Shown here: positions 15,801 to 23,543 of the stretch, in pieces
Layout of the letters: every line of letters begins with the position of its first letter
How positions within the stretch are numbered: the stretch's first letter is position 1
DNA from: an uncultured beta proteobacterium
GTDB lineage: Bacteria > Pseudomonadota > Gammaproteobacteria > Burkholderiales > SG8-39
Assembly (NCBI GenBank): GCA_902826155.1
Contig: CADEDU010000030.1
Coordinates: forward strand, 3,995 to 35,372
Direction: 5' to 3'
DNA length: 31,378 nucleotides
Translations under genes and position numbers: made by a program
The notes under the pieces: model-generated
The model's input: the letters and a program-made list of their open reading frames with translations, nothing else
Database searches by the model: none
Told to the model about the DNA's origin: nothing

Positions 15801-17116
15801 TGGACTGGACCCTCGTCCTCGCGTTGCTGATCGGCGGCACTTTGCTGCTGATGGCCATGGGCCTGCCGGTGGCGCTGGCGTTCATCGCGGTCAACGTGAT
15901 CGGCGGGGTGTTCGTGCTCGGCGGCGATCGCGGCATCGCGCAACTGGCGCGCAACATGACCACCTCGGTGGCCAATTTCGCGTTCACGCCGATCCCGCTG
16001 TTCGTGCTGATGGGCGAGATCCTGTTTCACACCGGGCTCGCGATCAAAGCCATCGATGCGATCAGCGTCGCGATTCATCGCGTGCCGGGTCGGCTGGCGG
16101 TGATCGCGCTGGTGGCGGGGACGATCTTCTCGGCCATCTCGGGCTCGACCATCGCTACCACCGCGATGCTCGGTTCGCTGCTGCTGCCCGAGATGCTCAA
16201 GCGCGGCTACGACCGCAAGCTGGCGATGGGGCCGCTGATGGCGATCGGTGGCGTCGACATGCTGATTCCGCCCTCGGGGCTTGCCGTGTTGCTCGGCGGC
16301 CTGGCGGGCATTTCGATTTCCGATCTGCTGATCGCCGGGATCATGCCCGGCATGATCCTGTCGGTCGCGTTCATCGCGTACATCGTTGTGCGCGCCAAGC
16401 TCGATCCGAAGCTCGCACCGGAATTCGAAGTACCCACTGAACGGGGCTGGGCGCGCTGGGGGCCGTTCGTGAAGCACGTGCTGCCGCTGGCGATCATCAT
16501 CGGCCTAGTCATCGGCAGCATGCTGGTGGGTTGGGCCACACCGACCGAAAGTGCGGCGATCGGGTGTGCGGCCACTGCGGTGGTGGCGGCCGGTTACCGA
16601 CAGCTCACCTGGGCGTCGGTGAAGAAAGCGCTGATCGGCACCGCCGCGCTCACCGGCATGATCATGTTCATCATCCTGGGTGCCACCACGTTCTCGCAGA
16701 TCCTCGCGTTCTCCGGCGCAACCTCCGGGCTGATCCGTCTGGTGACCGAAGCGAACCTCCCGCCGATGGTGGTGCTGTGCGGAATGATCGCGATCCTGCT
16801 GTTCCTGGGGCTGTTCATCGATCAGGCGAGCATCATGATGCTCACCGTGCCGCTGTTCATGCCGCTGGTGAAGGCGTTGAACATCGATCCGATCTGGTTC
16901 GGCATTCTGTTCTTGATGTGCATGCAGATCGGCCTGCTCTCGCCGCCGTTCGGGCTGCTGCTGTTCACGATGAAGGGCGTGGCGCCGCCCGAGATCGAAA
17001 TGAGCGAGGTGATCCGCTCGGTGGTGCCCTATCTGGTGATGGGGCTCATTCTCACCGCGCTGATCGTGCTCGTGCCGGAGATCGCGACGTGGTTGCCGCG
17101 GGCGCTTGAGGGGTGA
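15800..17116 (+). CDS. TRAP transporter large permease, DctM-like
   Basis: The protein has 438 residues, the usual DctM length. The GTG at 15800 is chosen because it overlaps the dctQ stop by one base and begins the first hydrophobic strand (DWTLVLALLIGG); the frame runs further upstream but inside dctQ. There are about eleven to twelve membrane segments. Family motifs include GLPVALAFIAVNVIGG, ISGSTIATTAMLGSLLLPEM and SPPFGLLLFTMKGVAPPEI. It is the Na+- or H+-coupled translocating subunit in the inner membrane. With the upstream receptor and small permease it forms a complete TRAP system. It converges with typA, with a hairpin between the genes. Confidence 0.95.
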   Translation: MDWTLVLALLIGGTLLLMAMGLPVALAFIAVNVIGGVFVLGGDRGIAQLARNMTTSVANFAFTPIPLFVLMGEILFHTGLAIKAIDAISVAIHRVPGRLAVIALVAGTIFSAISGSTIATTAMLGSLLLPEMLKRGYDRKLAMGPLMAIGGVDMLIPPSGLAVLLGGLAGISISDLLIAGIMPGMILSVAFIAYIVVRAKLDPKLAPEFEVPTERGWARWGPFVKHVLPLAIIIGLVIGSMLVGWATPTESAAIGCAATAVVAAGYRQLTWASVKKALIGTAALTGMIMFIILGATTFSQILAFSGATSGLIRLVTEANLPPMVVLCGMIAILLFLGLFIDQASIMMLTVPLFMPLVKALNIDPIWFGILFLMCMQIGLLSPPFGLLLFTMKGVAPPEIEMSEVIRSVVPYLVMGLILTALIVLVPEIATWLPRALEG

Positions 17117-17155
17117 GGCAACAGCTGGGGGGGTGCAGTAAGAAACGAGAGACAC

Positions 17156-17181
17156 CGAGGCAAGCGCTAACGCGAGCCTCG
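17156..17181. terminator. Hairpin between convergent dctM-like gene and typA
   Basis: The sequence folds as CGAGGC / GCCTCG (6 bp) enclosing GCG-CTAA-CGC (3 bp), with a small AA/GA internal loop. It lies 40 bp after the DctM stop and 3 bp from the typA stop. There is no T tract, but the position between two convergent genes suggests a bidirectional transcript end. Confidence 0.5.
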
Positions 17182-17183
17182 CC

Positions 17184-19007
17184 TCAAGCCGTCTCCGTCC
17201 CCCGCGACGCACGCTTGCGTTCGTGCGCCTGCAGCAGCCGCTTGCGCAGCCGGATCGACTTCGGCGTGACTTCCACCAGCTCGTCGTCCTCGATGAATTC
17301 CACGCCGTATTCGAGCGTGATCTTCACCGGCGGGATCAGCATCACGTTCTCGTCCTTCCCCGAGGCGCGCACGTTGGTGAGCTTCTTCTCGCGTATCGGG
17401 TTCACCACCAGATCGTTGTCGCGGCTGTGGATGCCGATGATCATGCCTTCGTACAGCTTGTCGTTCGGTGACACGAACAATCGGCCGCGCTCCTGCAGGT
17501 ACCACAGCGCGTAGGCGACCGCCTGACCTTGCTCCTGCGACACCAGCACGCCGTTGGTGCGTCCTGGGATGTCGCCCCTCCAGGGGCCGTATTCGTCGAA
17601 CACGTGGCTCACCACGCCGGTGCCGCGCGTGGAATTGAGAAACTCGTTCTGGAAGCCGATCAGCCCGCGCGCCGGGATGCGGTAGTCGATGCGCACGCGC
17701 CCCTTGCCGTCGGGCACCATGTCGAGCAGCTCGCCGCGACGCCAGCCGAGCGATTCCATCACCGTGCCCTGGTGCCCCTGTTCGACATCGAGTGTGAGCA
17801 GCTCGAACGGTTCGCACAGCTCGCCGTTCACCATCTTGGTGATCACTCGCGGCCGGCCAACCGCCAGCTCGTAGCCTTCGCGGCGCATGTTCTCGACCAG
17901 GATGGTCAGATGCAGCTCGCCGCGGCCTGAGACGAGGAACACGTCGGCGTCTTCGGTGTCTTCCACGCGCAGCGCGACGTTGGTATGCAATTCGCGATGC
18001 AGCCGCTCGCGGATCTGGCGACTGGTCACGAAGCGGCCTTCGGTGCCGGCATAGGGCGAGGTGTTCACCTGGAAGGTCATTGTGAGCGTGGGCTCATCCA
18101 CCTCCAGCGGCGGCAGGCCCTCGGGCCTGTCGGCATCGGCGATGGTCGAACCGATCTCGATGCCTTCGAAGCCGGTGACGAGCACGATGTCGCCCGCAGA
18201 GGCTTCGTCGACGGCGACCCGTTCGAGCCCCTTCATCTGATAGACCAGCCCGACGTGTGCTTTCTCGAGCAGCTTGTCGCCCATCAGCACCGCCACGTCG
18301 GTATTCGGCCGGATGCGCCCGCGACGCACGCGCCCGATCGCGATTCGACCGACGTAGCTGGAGTAGTCGAGTGCCGCGACCTGCAGTTGCAGGCTGCCGT
18401 CGACATCGACATTGGGTGGTGCCGGTACGCGCTCCAGGATGGTGTCGAGCAACGCTTTCATCCCTTCGCCGCGCACACCCGGCTCGTTCGACGACCAGCC
18501 TTCGAGCGCCGAGGCGTACACCACCGGGAAGTCGAGCTGCGTTTCGCTCGCGCCAAGCTTGTCGAACAGATCGAAGGTGCGGTTGATCACCCAGTCGGGT
18601 CGCGCATTGGGCCGGTCGATCTTGTTGATCACCACGATCGGCGCCAGGCCGCGGGCCAGCGCCTTGCGCGTGACGAAGCGGGTCTGCGGCATCGGGCCTT
18701 CCACCGCGTCGACCAGCAGCAGCACGCCGTCGACCATGCCGAGCACGCGCTCGACTTCGCCGCCGAAGTCGCGGTGACCAGGCGTGTCGACGATGTTGAT
18801 GCGCACACCGGCGTGATCGATCGCGCAGTTCTTGGCGAGGATGGTGATGCCGCGTTCGCGCTCCAGGTCGTTGGAATCCATGACACGCTCGACTACGCGC
18901 TCGTGCGCGGCGAACGTGCCGGTTTGCTGCAACAACTTGTCGACCAGGGTGGTTTTACCGTGATCGACGTGCGCGATGATCGCGATGTTACGGACGCGTC
19001 GGGACAT
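17184..19007 (-). CDS. typA: Ribosome-associated translational GTPase TypA/BipA
   Basis: The protein has 607 residues, the standard TypA length. GTPase motifs are G1 AHVDHGKTT (12-20), G2 RGIT (52-55), G3 DTPGH (74-78) and G4 NKID (128-131). They are followed by the EF-Tu-like domain II, two EF-G-like domains ([33 protein letters not shown]) and the BipA-specific C-terminal domain ([12 protein letters not shown]). TypA binds the ribosome and helps 50S assembly and growth under stress and cold. It is a conserved housekeeping gene. No Shine-Dalgarno sequence precedes the ATG. A consensus TATAAT lies 110 bases upstream. It converges with the TRAP operon. Confidence 0.98.
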   Translation of the reverse strand: MSRRVRNIAIIAHVDHGKTTLVDKLLQQTGTFAAHERVVERVMDSNDLERERGITILAKNCAIDHAGVRINIVDTPGHRDFGGEVERVLGMVDGVLLLVDAVEGPMPQTRFVTRKALARGLAPIVVINKIDRPNARPDWVINRTFDLFDKLGASETQLDFPVVYASALEGWSSNEPGVRGEGMKALLDTILERVPAPPNVDVDGSLQLQVAALDYSSYVGRIAIGRVRRGRIRPNTDVAVLMGDKLLEKAHVGLVYQMKGLERVAVDEASAGDIVLVTGFEGIEIGSTIADADRPEGLPPLEVDEPTLTMTFQVNTSPYAGTEGRFVTSRQIRERLHRELHTNVALRVEDTEDADVFLVSGRGELHLTILVENMRREGYELAVGRPRVITKMVNGELCEPFELLTLDVEQGHQGTVMESLGWRRGELLDMVPDGKGRVRIDYRIPARGLIGFQNEFLNSTRGTGVVSHVFDEYGPWRGDIPGRTNGVLVSQEQGQAVAYALWYLQERGRLFVSPNDKLYEGMIIGIHSRDNDLVVNPIREKKLTNVRASGKDENVMLIPPVKITLEYGVEFIEDDELVEVTPKSIRLRKRLLQAHERKRASRGTETA

Positions 19008-19116
19008 GCAGTGTGAGCGGGCGGGCCGGGCGGAGCCGGCGTAGACGGGCTACGGATGGAGCGGCGGGAGCAGCGAGCCTGGGGTGAAGCAGGAGCTCTG
19101 CGGCGAGAAGCGCGCG

Positions 19117-19122
19117 ATTATA
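19117..19122 (-). promoter_or_regulatory. TATAAT -10 box upstream of typA
   Basis: The minus strand reads GTATAATCG here, a perfect -10 hexamer in an otherwise very GC-rich spacer, 110 bases before the typA start. No good -35 box is seen at 16-18 bases. The same spacer (19008-19208) must also carry the promoter of the plus-strand dioxygenase gene; TACACT at 19168-19173 is a weak candidate. Confidence 0.4.
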
Positions 19123-19208
19123 CGGGGGCCGGCACCGTTCGGCCCGCGGGTCGCCCGGCGCGAGCGTTACACTTTGCGCAATTCCTTCGCTTCGGGACGC
19201 ATTCACGC

Positions 19209-20051
19209 ATGTCCGCCTCGCCTACGCTCTTTCTCTCGCACGGCTCGCCGATGATGGCGATGCAGCCCGATGCCACCAGCGCATTGTTCGTCGAACTGGG
19301 CAGCGCGCTGCCGCGGCAACGTGCGATCGTCGTCGTCTCGGCGCACCACATGACGCGCGCACCGGAGGTCGGCGCAGCCGAGCAGCCTGAAACGATCCAC
19401 GACTTCGGCGGTTTTCCGCGTGCGCTTTACGAGATGCAGTATCCGGCGCGCGGCGATGCGACGCTCAGCAAGCTCGTGTCCGATTCGTTGACGCGTGCCG
19501 GGCTTCAGGCGACCGTGAATCCGCGTCGCGGACTGGATCACGGCGCGTGGGTGCCGTTGCGCTACATCTACCCCGACGCGGACGTGCCCGTCGTACCGGT
19601 GGCCGTGCAGCCCGAGCGCGATGCGCGTCATCACTTCGCGATCGGTCAGGCGCTTGCGTCGCTAGGAGACGACGTACTGATCCTCGCCAGCGGCAATCTC
19701 ACGCACAACTTGTACGAGATCAATCCGCGTGCAAGAGAGGGCGAAGCAGCGCCGTACGCGCGCGCGTTCCAGACGTGGTTCCACGAGCATCTGACGCAGG
19801 GCGCGCTCGATGCGGTGCTCGACTGGGAGCATGGCGCGCCCGAAGCGGCGCGGGCGCATCCCACCGATGAGCATCTGCTGCCGTTGTTCGTTGCGCTGGG
19901 GGCAGCTGCCGGCGCGAATGGCCGGATGCCGTCGGTCGCGCGGCTGCACGACGTCATCACGCTCGGTGTGCTGGCGATGGACGCCTACGCGTTCGATCAG
20001 GATCCGGCCAAGCTCGAGCGGCTGAGCAGCGCGCTCGGCAAGGTCCACTGA
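19209..20051 (+). CDS. ygiD: LigB-family extradiol ring-cleavage dioxygenase, YgiD-like (4,5-DOPA dioxygenase type)
   Basis: The protein has 280 residues, somewhat longer than YgiD. The class III extradiol pattern is complete: LSHGSPMMAM (His11), VVSAHHMTR (His46/47), GLDHGAWVPLRY (His111), SGNLTHNL (His166) and HPTDEHLLPL (His222). His11, one of His46/47 and His222 are the likely metal ligands; His166 is the probable catalytic His. Known relatives cleave L-DOPA or small catechols and use Zn or Fe. The start ATG at 19209 opens the conserved TLFLSHGSP strand. The gene is monocistronic, divergent from typA and convergent with tal with 15 bp between stops. The substrate may be a catechol, but a link with the dioxygenase operon 9 kb away is only a possibility. 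Confidence 0.88.
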   Translation: MSASPTLFLSHGSPMMAMQPDATSALFVELGSALPRQRAIVVVSAHHMTRAPEVGAAEQPETIHDFGGFPRALYEMQYPARGDATLSKLVSDSLTRAGLQATVNPRRGLDHGAWVPLRYIYPDADVPVVPVAVQPERDARHHFAIGQALASLGDDVLILASGNLTHNLYEINPRAREGEAAPYARAFQTWFHEHLTQGALDAVLDWEHGAPEAARAHPTDEHLLPLFVALGAAAGANGRMPSVARLHDVITLGVLAMDAYAFDQDPAKLERLSSALGKVH

Positions 20052-20066
20052 GCAATCAGCTGCGTC

Positions 20067-21203
20067 TTACGCCTTGAGTGCCGCCGCGACAGCCGCGAGC
20101 AGTTTCGTGAACGCATCCTCGAACTGTTTCACCCCGTCGGCGAGTAGTTGCGCGGTGATCTGATCGAGCGAGATGCCGAGCGCGGCCAGTTCGGCAAGGG
20201 TGCGTGCGGCGCCGGGAAGGTCTTCGTTGAGGCTCGGGCGCACCTGGCCGTGGTCGCGGAACGCATCGAGCGTTGCCGGCGGCAGGGTGTTCACCGTGTC
20301 GGCGCCGATCAGTTCCTCGACGTAGATCACGTCGCGATACGCCGGATTCTTGGTGCTGGTGCTGGCCCAGAGCAGCCGCTGCGGCCGGGCGCCGGCTCGT
20401 GCGAGCGCCTGCCAGCGCGGGCTGTCGATCAGCGACTGATAGTGTTGATAGGCGAGCTTGGCATTCGCAATTGCGACCTTACCAAGCAGTGCCCGTGCGC
20501 GCATGGCGTCGGCGCTGCCGGCCTTGGCGATCGCATCGAGCCTCGCGTCGATCGCGCTGTCGATCCGGCTCACGAAGAAGCTCGCCACGCTGGCGAGTCC
20601 GTGCAAGCCATGACCGTTGCCGGCGCGTGCTTCCAGGCCGGCGACGTACGCCTCGGCCGCGTCGCGATAGGCGTCTTGTGCGAACAGCAGCGTCACGTTG
20701 ACGTTGATGCCTTCGCTGATGAGCGTGCGGATCGCCGGAACACCTTGAGCCGTGCCGGGTACCTTGACCATGAGGTTGGCGCGATCCACGTCGCGCCAGA
20801 GCCGGCGGGCCTCGTCGATCGTGCCGGCGGTGTCGAACGCCAACGTCGGCGATACCTCCAGACTCACGTAGCCGTCGACGCCGCGCGTGCGATCGTAGAC
20901 CGGACGCAGGGCATCGGCGGCATCGCGGATATCGCGGATGGCGAGGCGCTCGTACGCGGCCTTGGTGTCGAGCGAGCGCACGCCTTCCCCGCGAAGAAAC
21001 GCCTGATACGTCGCATCGGTGGCAACGGCGCGCTCGAAGATCGCCGGATTGGAGGTCATCCCGGCGAGCGCATCGTTCTCGATCAGTTGCCGGAGCCTGC
21101 CCGACTCGATGAGATCGCGGCGGATGTAGTCGAGCCATGCCGATTGGCCGGCGCGAGCCAGGGTCGACAGCGGATTGTCGAGTTGCGTGCTTGCATTCGC
21201 CAT
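20067..21203 (-). CDS. tal: Transaldolase (long, ~370-residue type)
   Basis: The protein has 378 residues, matching the longer transaldolase subgroup rather than the roughly 316-residue E. coli TalB. The substrate loop GMTSNPAIFE (48-57) and the Schiff-base Lys147 in NLMVKVPGT are clear, and SEGINVNVTLLFAQ and LLWASTSTKNP are typical later strands. It transfers a dihydroxyacetone unit between sedoheptulose-7-phosphate and glyceraldehyde-3-phosphate in the cytoplasmic non-oxidative pentose phosphate pathway. The ATG at 21203 follows directly after two 9-bp repeats, and no Shine-Dalgarno sequence is present. It is transcribed alone; the next gene upstream (21374) reads in the same direction but is unrelated. 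Confidence 0.95.
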   Translation of the reverse strand: MANASTQLDNPLSTLARAGQSAWLDYIRRDLIESGRLRQLIENDALAGMTSNPAIFERAVATDATYQAFLRGEGVRSLDTKAAYERLAIRDIRDAADALRPVYDRTRGVDGYVSLEVSPTLAFDTAGTIDEARRLWRDVDRANLMVKVPGTAQGVPAIRTLISEGINVNVTLLFAQDAYRDAAEAYVAGLEARAGNGHGLHGLASVASFFVSRIDSAIDARLDAIAKAGSADAMRARALLGKVAIANAKLAYQHYQSLIDSPRWQALARAGARPQRLLWASTSTKNPAYRDVIYVEELIGADTVNTLPPATLDAFRDHGQVRPSLNEDLPGAARTLAELAALGISLDQITAQLLADGVKQFEDAFTKLLAAVAAALKA

Positions 21204-21204
21204 A

Positions 21205-21222
21205 GGGATATGCGGGATATGC
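21205..21222. repeat. Two tandem 9-bp units immediately upstream of tal
   Basis: GGGATATGC occurs twice in direct succession (21205-21213 and 21214-21222), starting one base before the tal ATG on the minus strand. It occupies the position where a ribosome site would be expected. Confidence 0.7.
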
Positions 21223-21373
21223 GCATCAGGGCGGAGGGCGCGATGTTACTCCCCGCGTTCCGGCGTGCGCATGAAGCGTTTGGCGTTCGGAGCGGCGCGC
21301 GCGAATGCTGCCGTGGTCGAATGCAGGCGGGCGCCGGATGCGCGCCGTGTTGCGCGCGAAAAAAGGCTGCCGA

Positions 21374-21745
21374 CTACGGCTGAATCGTCTTGCTGACTTC
21401 GTCGGAGCGCACGCTCTCGTTGCCGGCGCCGTCAACCGCAGTGATCACGAAGTAATGGGTGCCCGGCTGCAGGTTGTCGACGACGACGCTCGTATTGGTG
21501 CGCGAGACGGTGGTGACCGGCGCACCGTACTGGCCCGATGTGGTGGATCGATAGACCCGATACCCGCTCAGGTCGGACTCGGCGTTCGCATTCCATTCCA
21601 GCACTGCACTGTTGGGCCCGGCGGTGGCCGTCGAGGCGCTTGATGCGCTCGCGGCTCCGCCATCCCCACCGCCACCACCTCCGAGACACGCTGAAAGCAG
21701 CGCCGCGGCGGTGGCGCTGATCGCGATCGTTATTGGGTTTCGCAC
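21374..21745 (-). CDS. Small lipoprotein with one fibronectin type III domain
   Basis: The protein has 123 residues and starts with GTG. The choice is fixed by AAAGGAG at 21751-21757, five bases upstream. The N-terminus is a lipoprotein signal with lipobox LSAC, so Cys20 should be lipidated and the protein anchored to a membrane. A Gly-rich and Ser/Ala-rich linker (21-43) follows. The remaining 80 residues form one FnIII domain: AVLEWNANAESDLSGYRVYR, then the strand ending LQPGTHYFVITAVDGAGNES. FnIII domains mediate binding to carbohydrates or proteins. The gene lies 23 bp after the beta-helix gene, in the same operon. It may be a surface partner of that protein. Confidence 0.85.
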   Translation of the reverse strand: MRNPITIAISATAAALLSACLGGGGGGDGGAASASSASTATAGPNSAVLEWNANAESDLSGYRVYRSTTSGQYGAPVTTVSRTNTSVVVDNLQPGTHYFVITAVDGAGNESVRSDEVSKTIQP

Positions 21746-21768
21746 TGCCGCTCCTTTGTTGGATGCGC

Positions 21769-23223
21769 CTAGCGCACGCGCAGTCCGGACGGTCGTGCCG
21801 GAGCCGTGGAGTCGTTCGATCCGCCTCCGGGCGGGATCGTCGAGCCGGTCGAGTTCTTGATGGCGTTGGTGAGCTTCCAACCCGGGTTGCTGCCTTCGCC
21901 AGCGTAGGCGCCGCGATACTCGAACGCGCCTTTGCTGGTGCCGTTGAAGTCGCGGTTGTAGTCGACCTGTCCGGTCATCTTGCTCAGGTCGAGCGCCGTG
22001 CCCTTGAGCCGACCTGCTTTCGGATAGAAGTCCATGCTGCCCAGCACGTAGGAGGGCTGCACCACATGATTGGCGGCGTTCGCCGGCGTGTCGACGACGT
22101 TGTCGCGCTGCACCGGTGCGTTGACGCCCTGGTCGGTGAACAGCGCGTTGCCGACGACCAGCGAATCCTCGAGCGTCGACACCTGCGCGACGCTCACGCC
22201 TACGCCGCGACCGTAGACGGTGTTGTTGTAGACGTAGGCACGCCGCAGCGGCAGGTCGTGGTTCTGCAGCGTCATCGCAGCGCGCGTACCGCCGACGAAC
22301 ACGTTGTCGTGGATCGCCACCGCGCCCGAGCCCTGGAACAGCGACTCGCCGTCCTTGTTCTCGTAGAAGAAATTGCCGTAGATCTCGTATAGATCGGTGG
22401 TGCCGAAGCCGCTCGTGGGGAACCCGCCGACCAGCAGATTCGGGCGCGCGCCATCGAGCGCGGCTGCGGGCCACGCCGACTGCGGCTTGTTCTTGATGAA
22501 CACGTTGTTGCGGATCACCGTGCGGTGCGGTCCGGCACCCAGGCCCGCCGGCTGTGCGTAAGGCGACTGCCACTTGAACTGGGCGTTGTAGCCGATGGTG
22601 TCGATGACCAGGTTGTTCTCGACCAGACCGTTGATGAACGGCCAGCTGCCGTCGGAGCTGCCGAAGTACATCCCGGTGCCCGCTTCGATGATGGTGTTGC
22701 CGCGTACCGTCCAGTTGTAGGCCGTGCCCTTGGTGGAAATCGCCACCGTCTGCTGGTGCGAGCCCTGACCGACGAAGGTGCAGTTCTCGACCAGGATGTT
22801 GTGCGTGAGTCCGCGCGAGTTGACGCCATCGATGGCGTCGACCAGTGCGCTGTCGATACGCAGATTCTTGATCGCGATGTACGAGACGCTCGAGAGCTGC
22901 ACGAGGTTGCAGCAGCCCGGGTTCGCGGGGTTGATGCTGATCGTCGCGGGGGTGCCACTTGTCGGACCTTCGATCGTGATCCAGGCGTTGGCCGTACCGG
23001 CGAGGCCGGAGAGCGAGAGCAACGGATAGGTGCCACCGGCAAGCCTGAGCGTGTCGCCCGGCTTCAACGTATTGATCAGGTCTTTGTAGTTGGCGGGCGT
23101 GGCGGCGATTTCCGCGGCGCTCCCCTTCTTGATGGCGACGACCATGAGCAGCGCGATCAGCACGGCCGAGATCGCGATGCGTGCGGCTTGATTGAACGTG
23201 CCCTTGGATGGACTGTTATTCAT
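21769..23223 (-). CDS. Secreted right-handed parallel beta-helix protein
   Basis: The protein has 484 residues. A signal peptide (IAISAVLIALLMVVAIKKGSAA) is followed by about ten coils with the Asn-rich turn rhythm (ILVENCTFVG, VRGNTIIEAG, VENNLVIDT, VIRNNVFIKN, IYGNFFYENK, IHDNVFVGG, VYNNTVYGRG, VVGNALFTDQ). The early segment YKDLINTLKPGDTLRLAGGTY is the typical cap of chondroitinase-B-like and PbH1-repeat proteins. Such folds bind or cleave polysaccharides, but I cannot identify a catalytic Lys/Arg pair with confidence. The chain stops at STAPARPSGLRVR, which looks like the beginning of an FnIII linker; the FnIII domain itself is encoded by the next gene. It is probably an exported polysaccharide-interacting protein. 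Confidence 0.85.
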   Translation of the reverse strand: MNNSPSKGTFNQAARIAISAVLIALLMVVAIKKGSAAEIAATPANYKDLINTLKPGDTLRLAGGTYPLLSLSGLAGTANAWITIEGPTSGTPATISINPANPGCCNLVQLSSVSYIAIKNLRIDSALVDAIDGVNSRGLTHNILVENCTFVGQGSHQQTVAISTKGTAYNWTVRGNTIIEAGTGMYFGSSDGSWPFINGLVENNLVIDTIGYNAQFKWQSPYAQPAGLGAGPHRTVIRNNVFIKNKPQSAWPAAALDGARPNLLVGGFPTSGFGTTDLYEIYGNFFYENKDGESLFQGSGAVAIHDNVFVGGTRAAMTLQNHDLPLRRAYVYNNTVYGRGVGVSVAQVSTLEDSLVVGNALFTDQGVNAPVQRDNVVDTPANAANHVVQPSYVLGSMDFYPKAGRLKGTALDLSKMTGQVDYNRDFNGTSKGAFEYRGAYAGEGSNPGWKLTNAIKNSTGSTIPPGGGSNDSTAPARPSGLRVR

Positions 23224-23543
23224 GTAGGGTCGGGCTCCAGTGGAGCGGGACTCGCGCCGTGAGTCGATCATCGGAAACCGTCAGTGGGAACGGTGGGAGG
23301 ATGCACTCACGATGGTGCTGCGGCGTGGCGGAAGGAGCGCGAGACGTTGTCGTGGTCAACGAAAGTGGCGCGATGTTGCGGAGCGCATGCGGGGGGCGTC
23401 AAGTGACAAACGGATGCCGAAGACGGGCGGTGACTTTGCGTCGGCGATCGGCGCGTGCGGTGCGCGAATATGCCTACTACTTCACACGGCCTGGCGTGGG
23501 CAGCGGCCCGTCGGCGCGCAGGTAAAGCTCGATCGCAAGCGCG
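23224..23543. other. Gene-free spacer between beta-helix gene and Rieske operon end
   Basis: This 320-bp stretch lies downstream of the Rieske gene and upstream of the beta-helix gene, both on the minus strand. It must hold the promoter of the latter. Apart from the two leader hairpins near 23234-23265, I see no convincing promoter pair, terminator, RNA or repeat. The open frames that cross it have no recognisable protein pattern. Confidence 0.6.
23234..23265 (-). promoter_or_regulatory. Two small hairpins in the beta-helix gene leader
   Basis: GCTCC-AGT-GGAGC (23234-23246) and GACTC-GCGCCGT-GAGTC (23249-23265) lie back to back, beginning 10 bases upstream of the ATG at 23223. The only Shine-Dalgarno-like GGAG on the minus strand is inside the first stem. 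Folding could mask it and limit translation, but both stems are short. Confidence 0.3.

Noticed and set aside
17985..19016. Long plus-strand open frame (343 codons) opposite typA
   Set aside because: Antisense shadow of a complete, highly conserved GTPase gene.
20148..21383. Long plus-strand open frame (411 codons) opposite tal
   Set aside because: It is antisense to a complete transaldolase with all catalytic residues; the translation has no recognisable pattern.
23208..23525. Plus-strand frame of 105 codons in the gene-free spacer
   Set aside because: No ribosome site, no domain pattern, Arg/Gly/Ser-rich composition; the first part overlaps the opposite-strand gene start.
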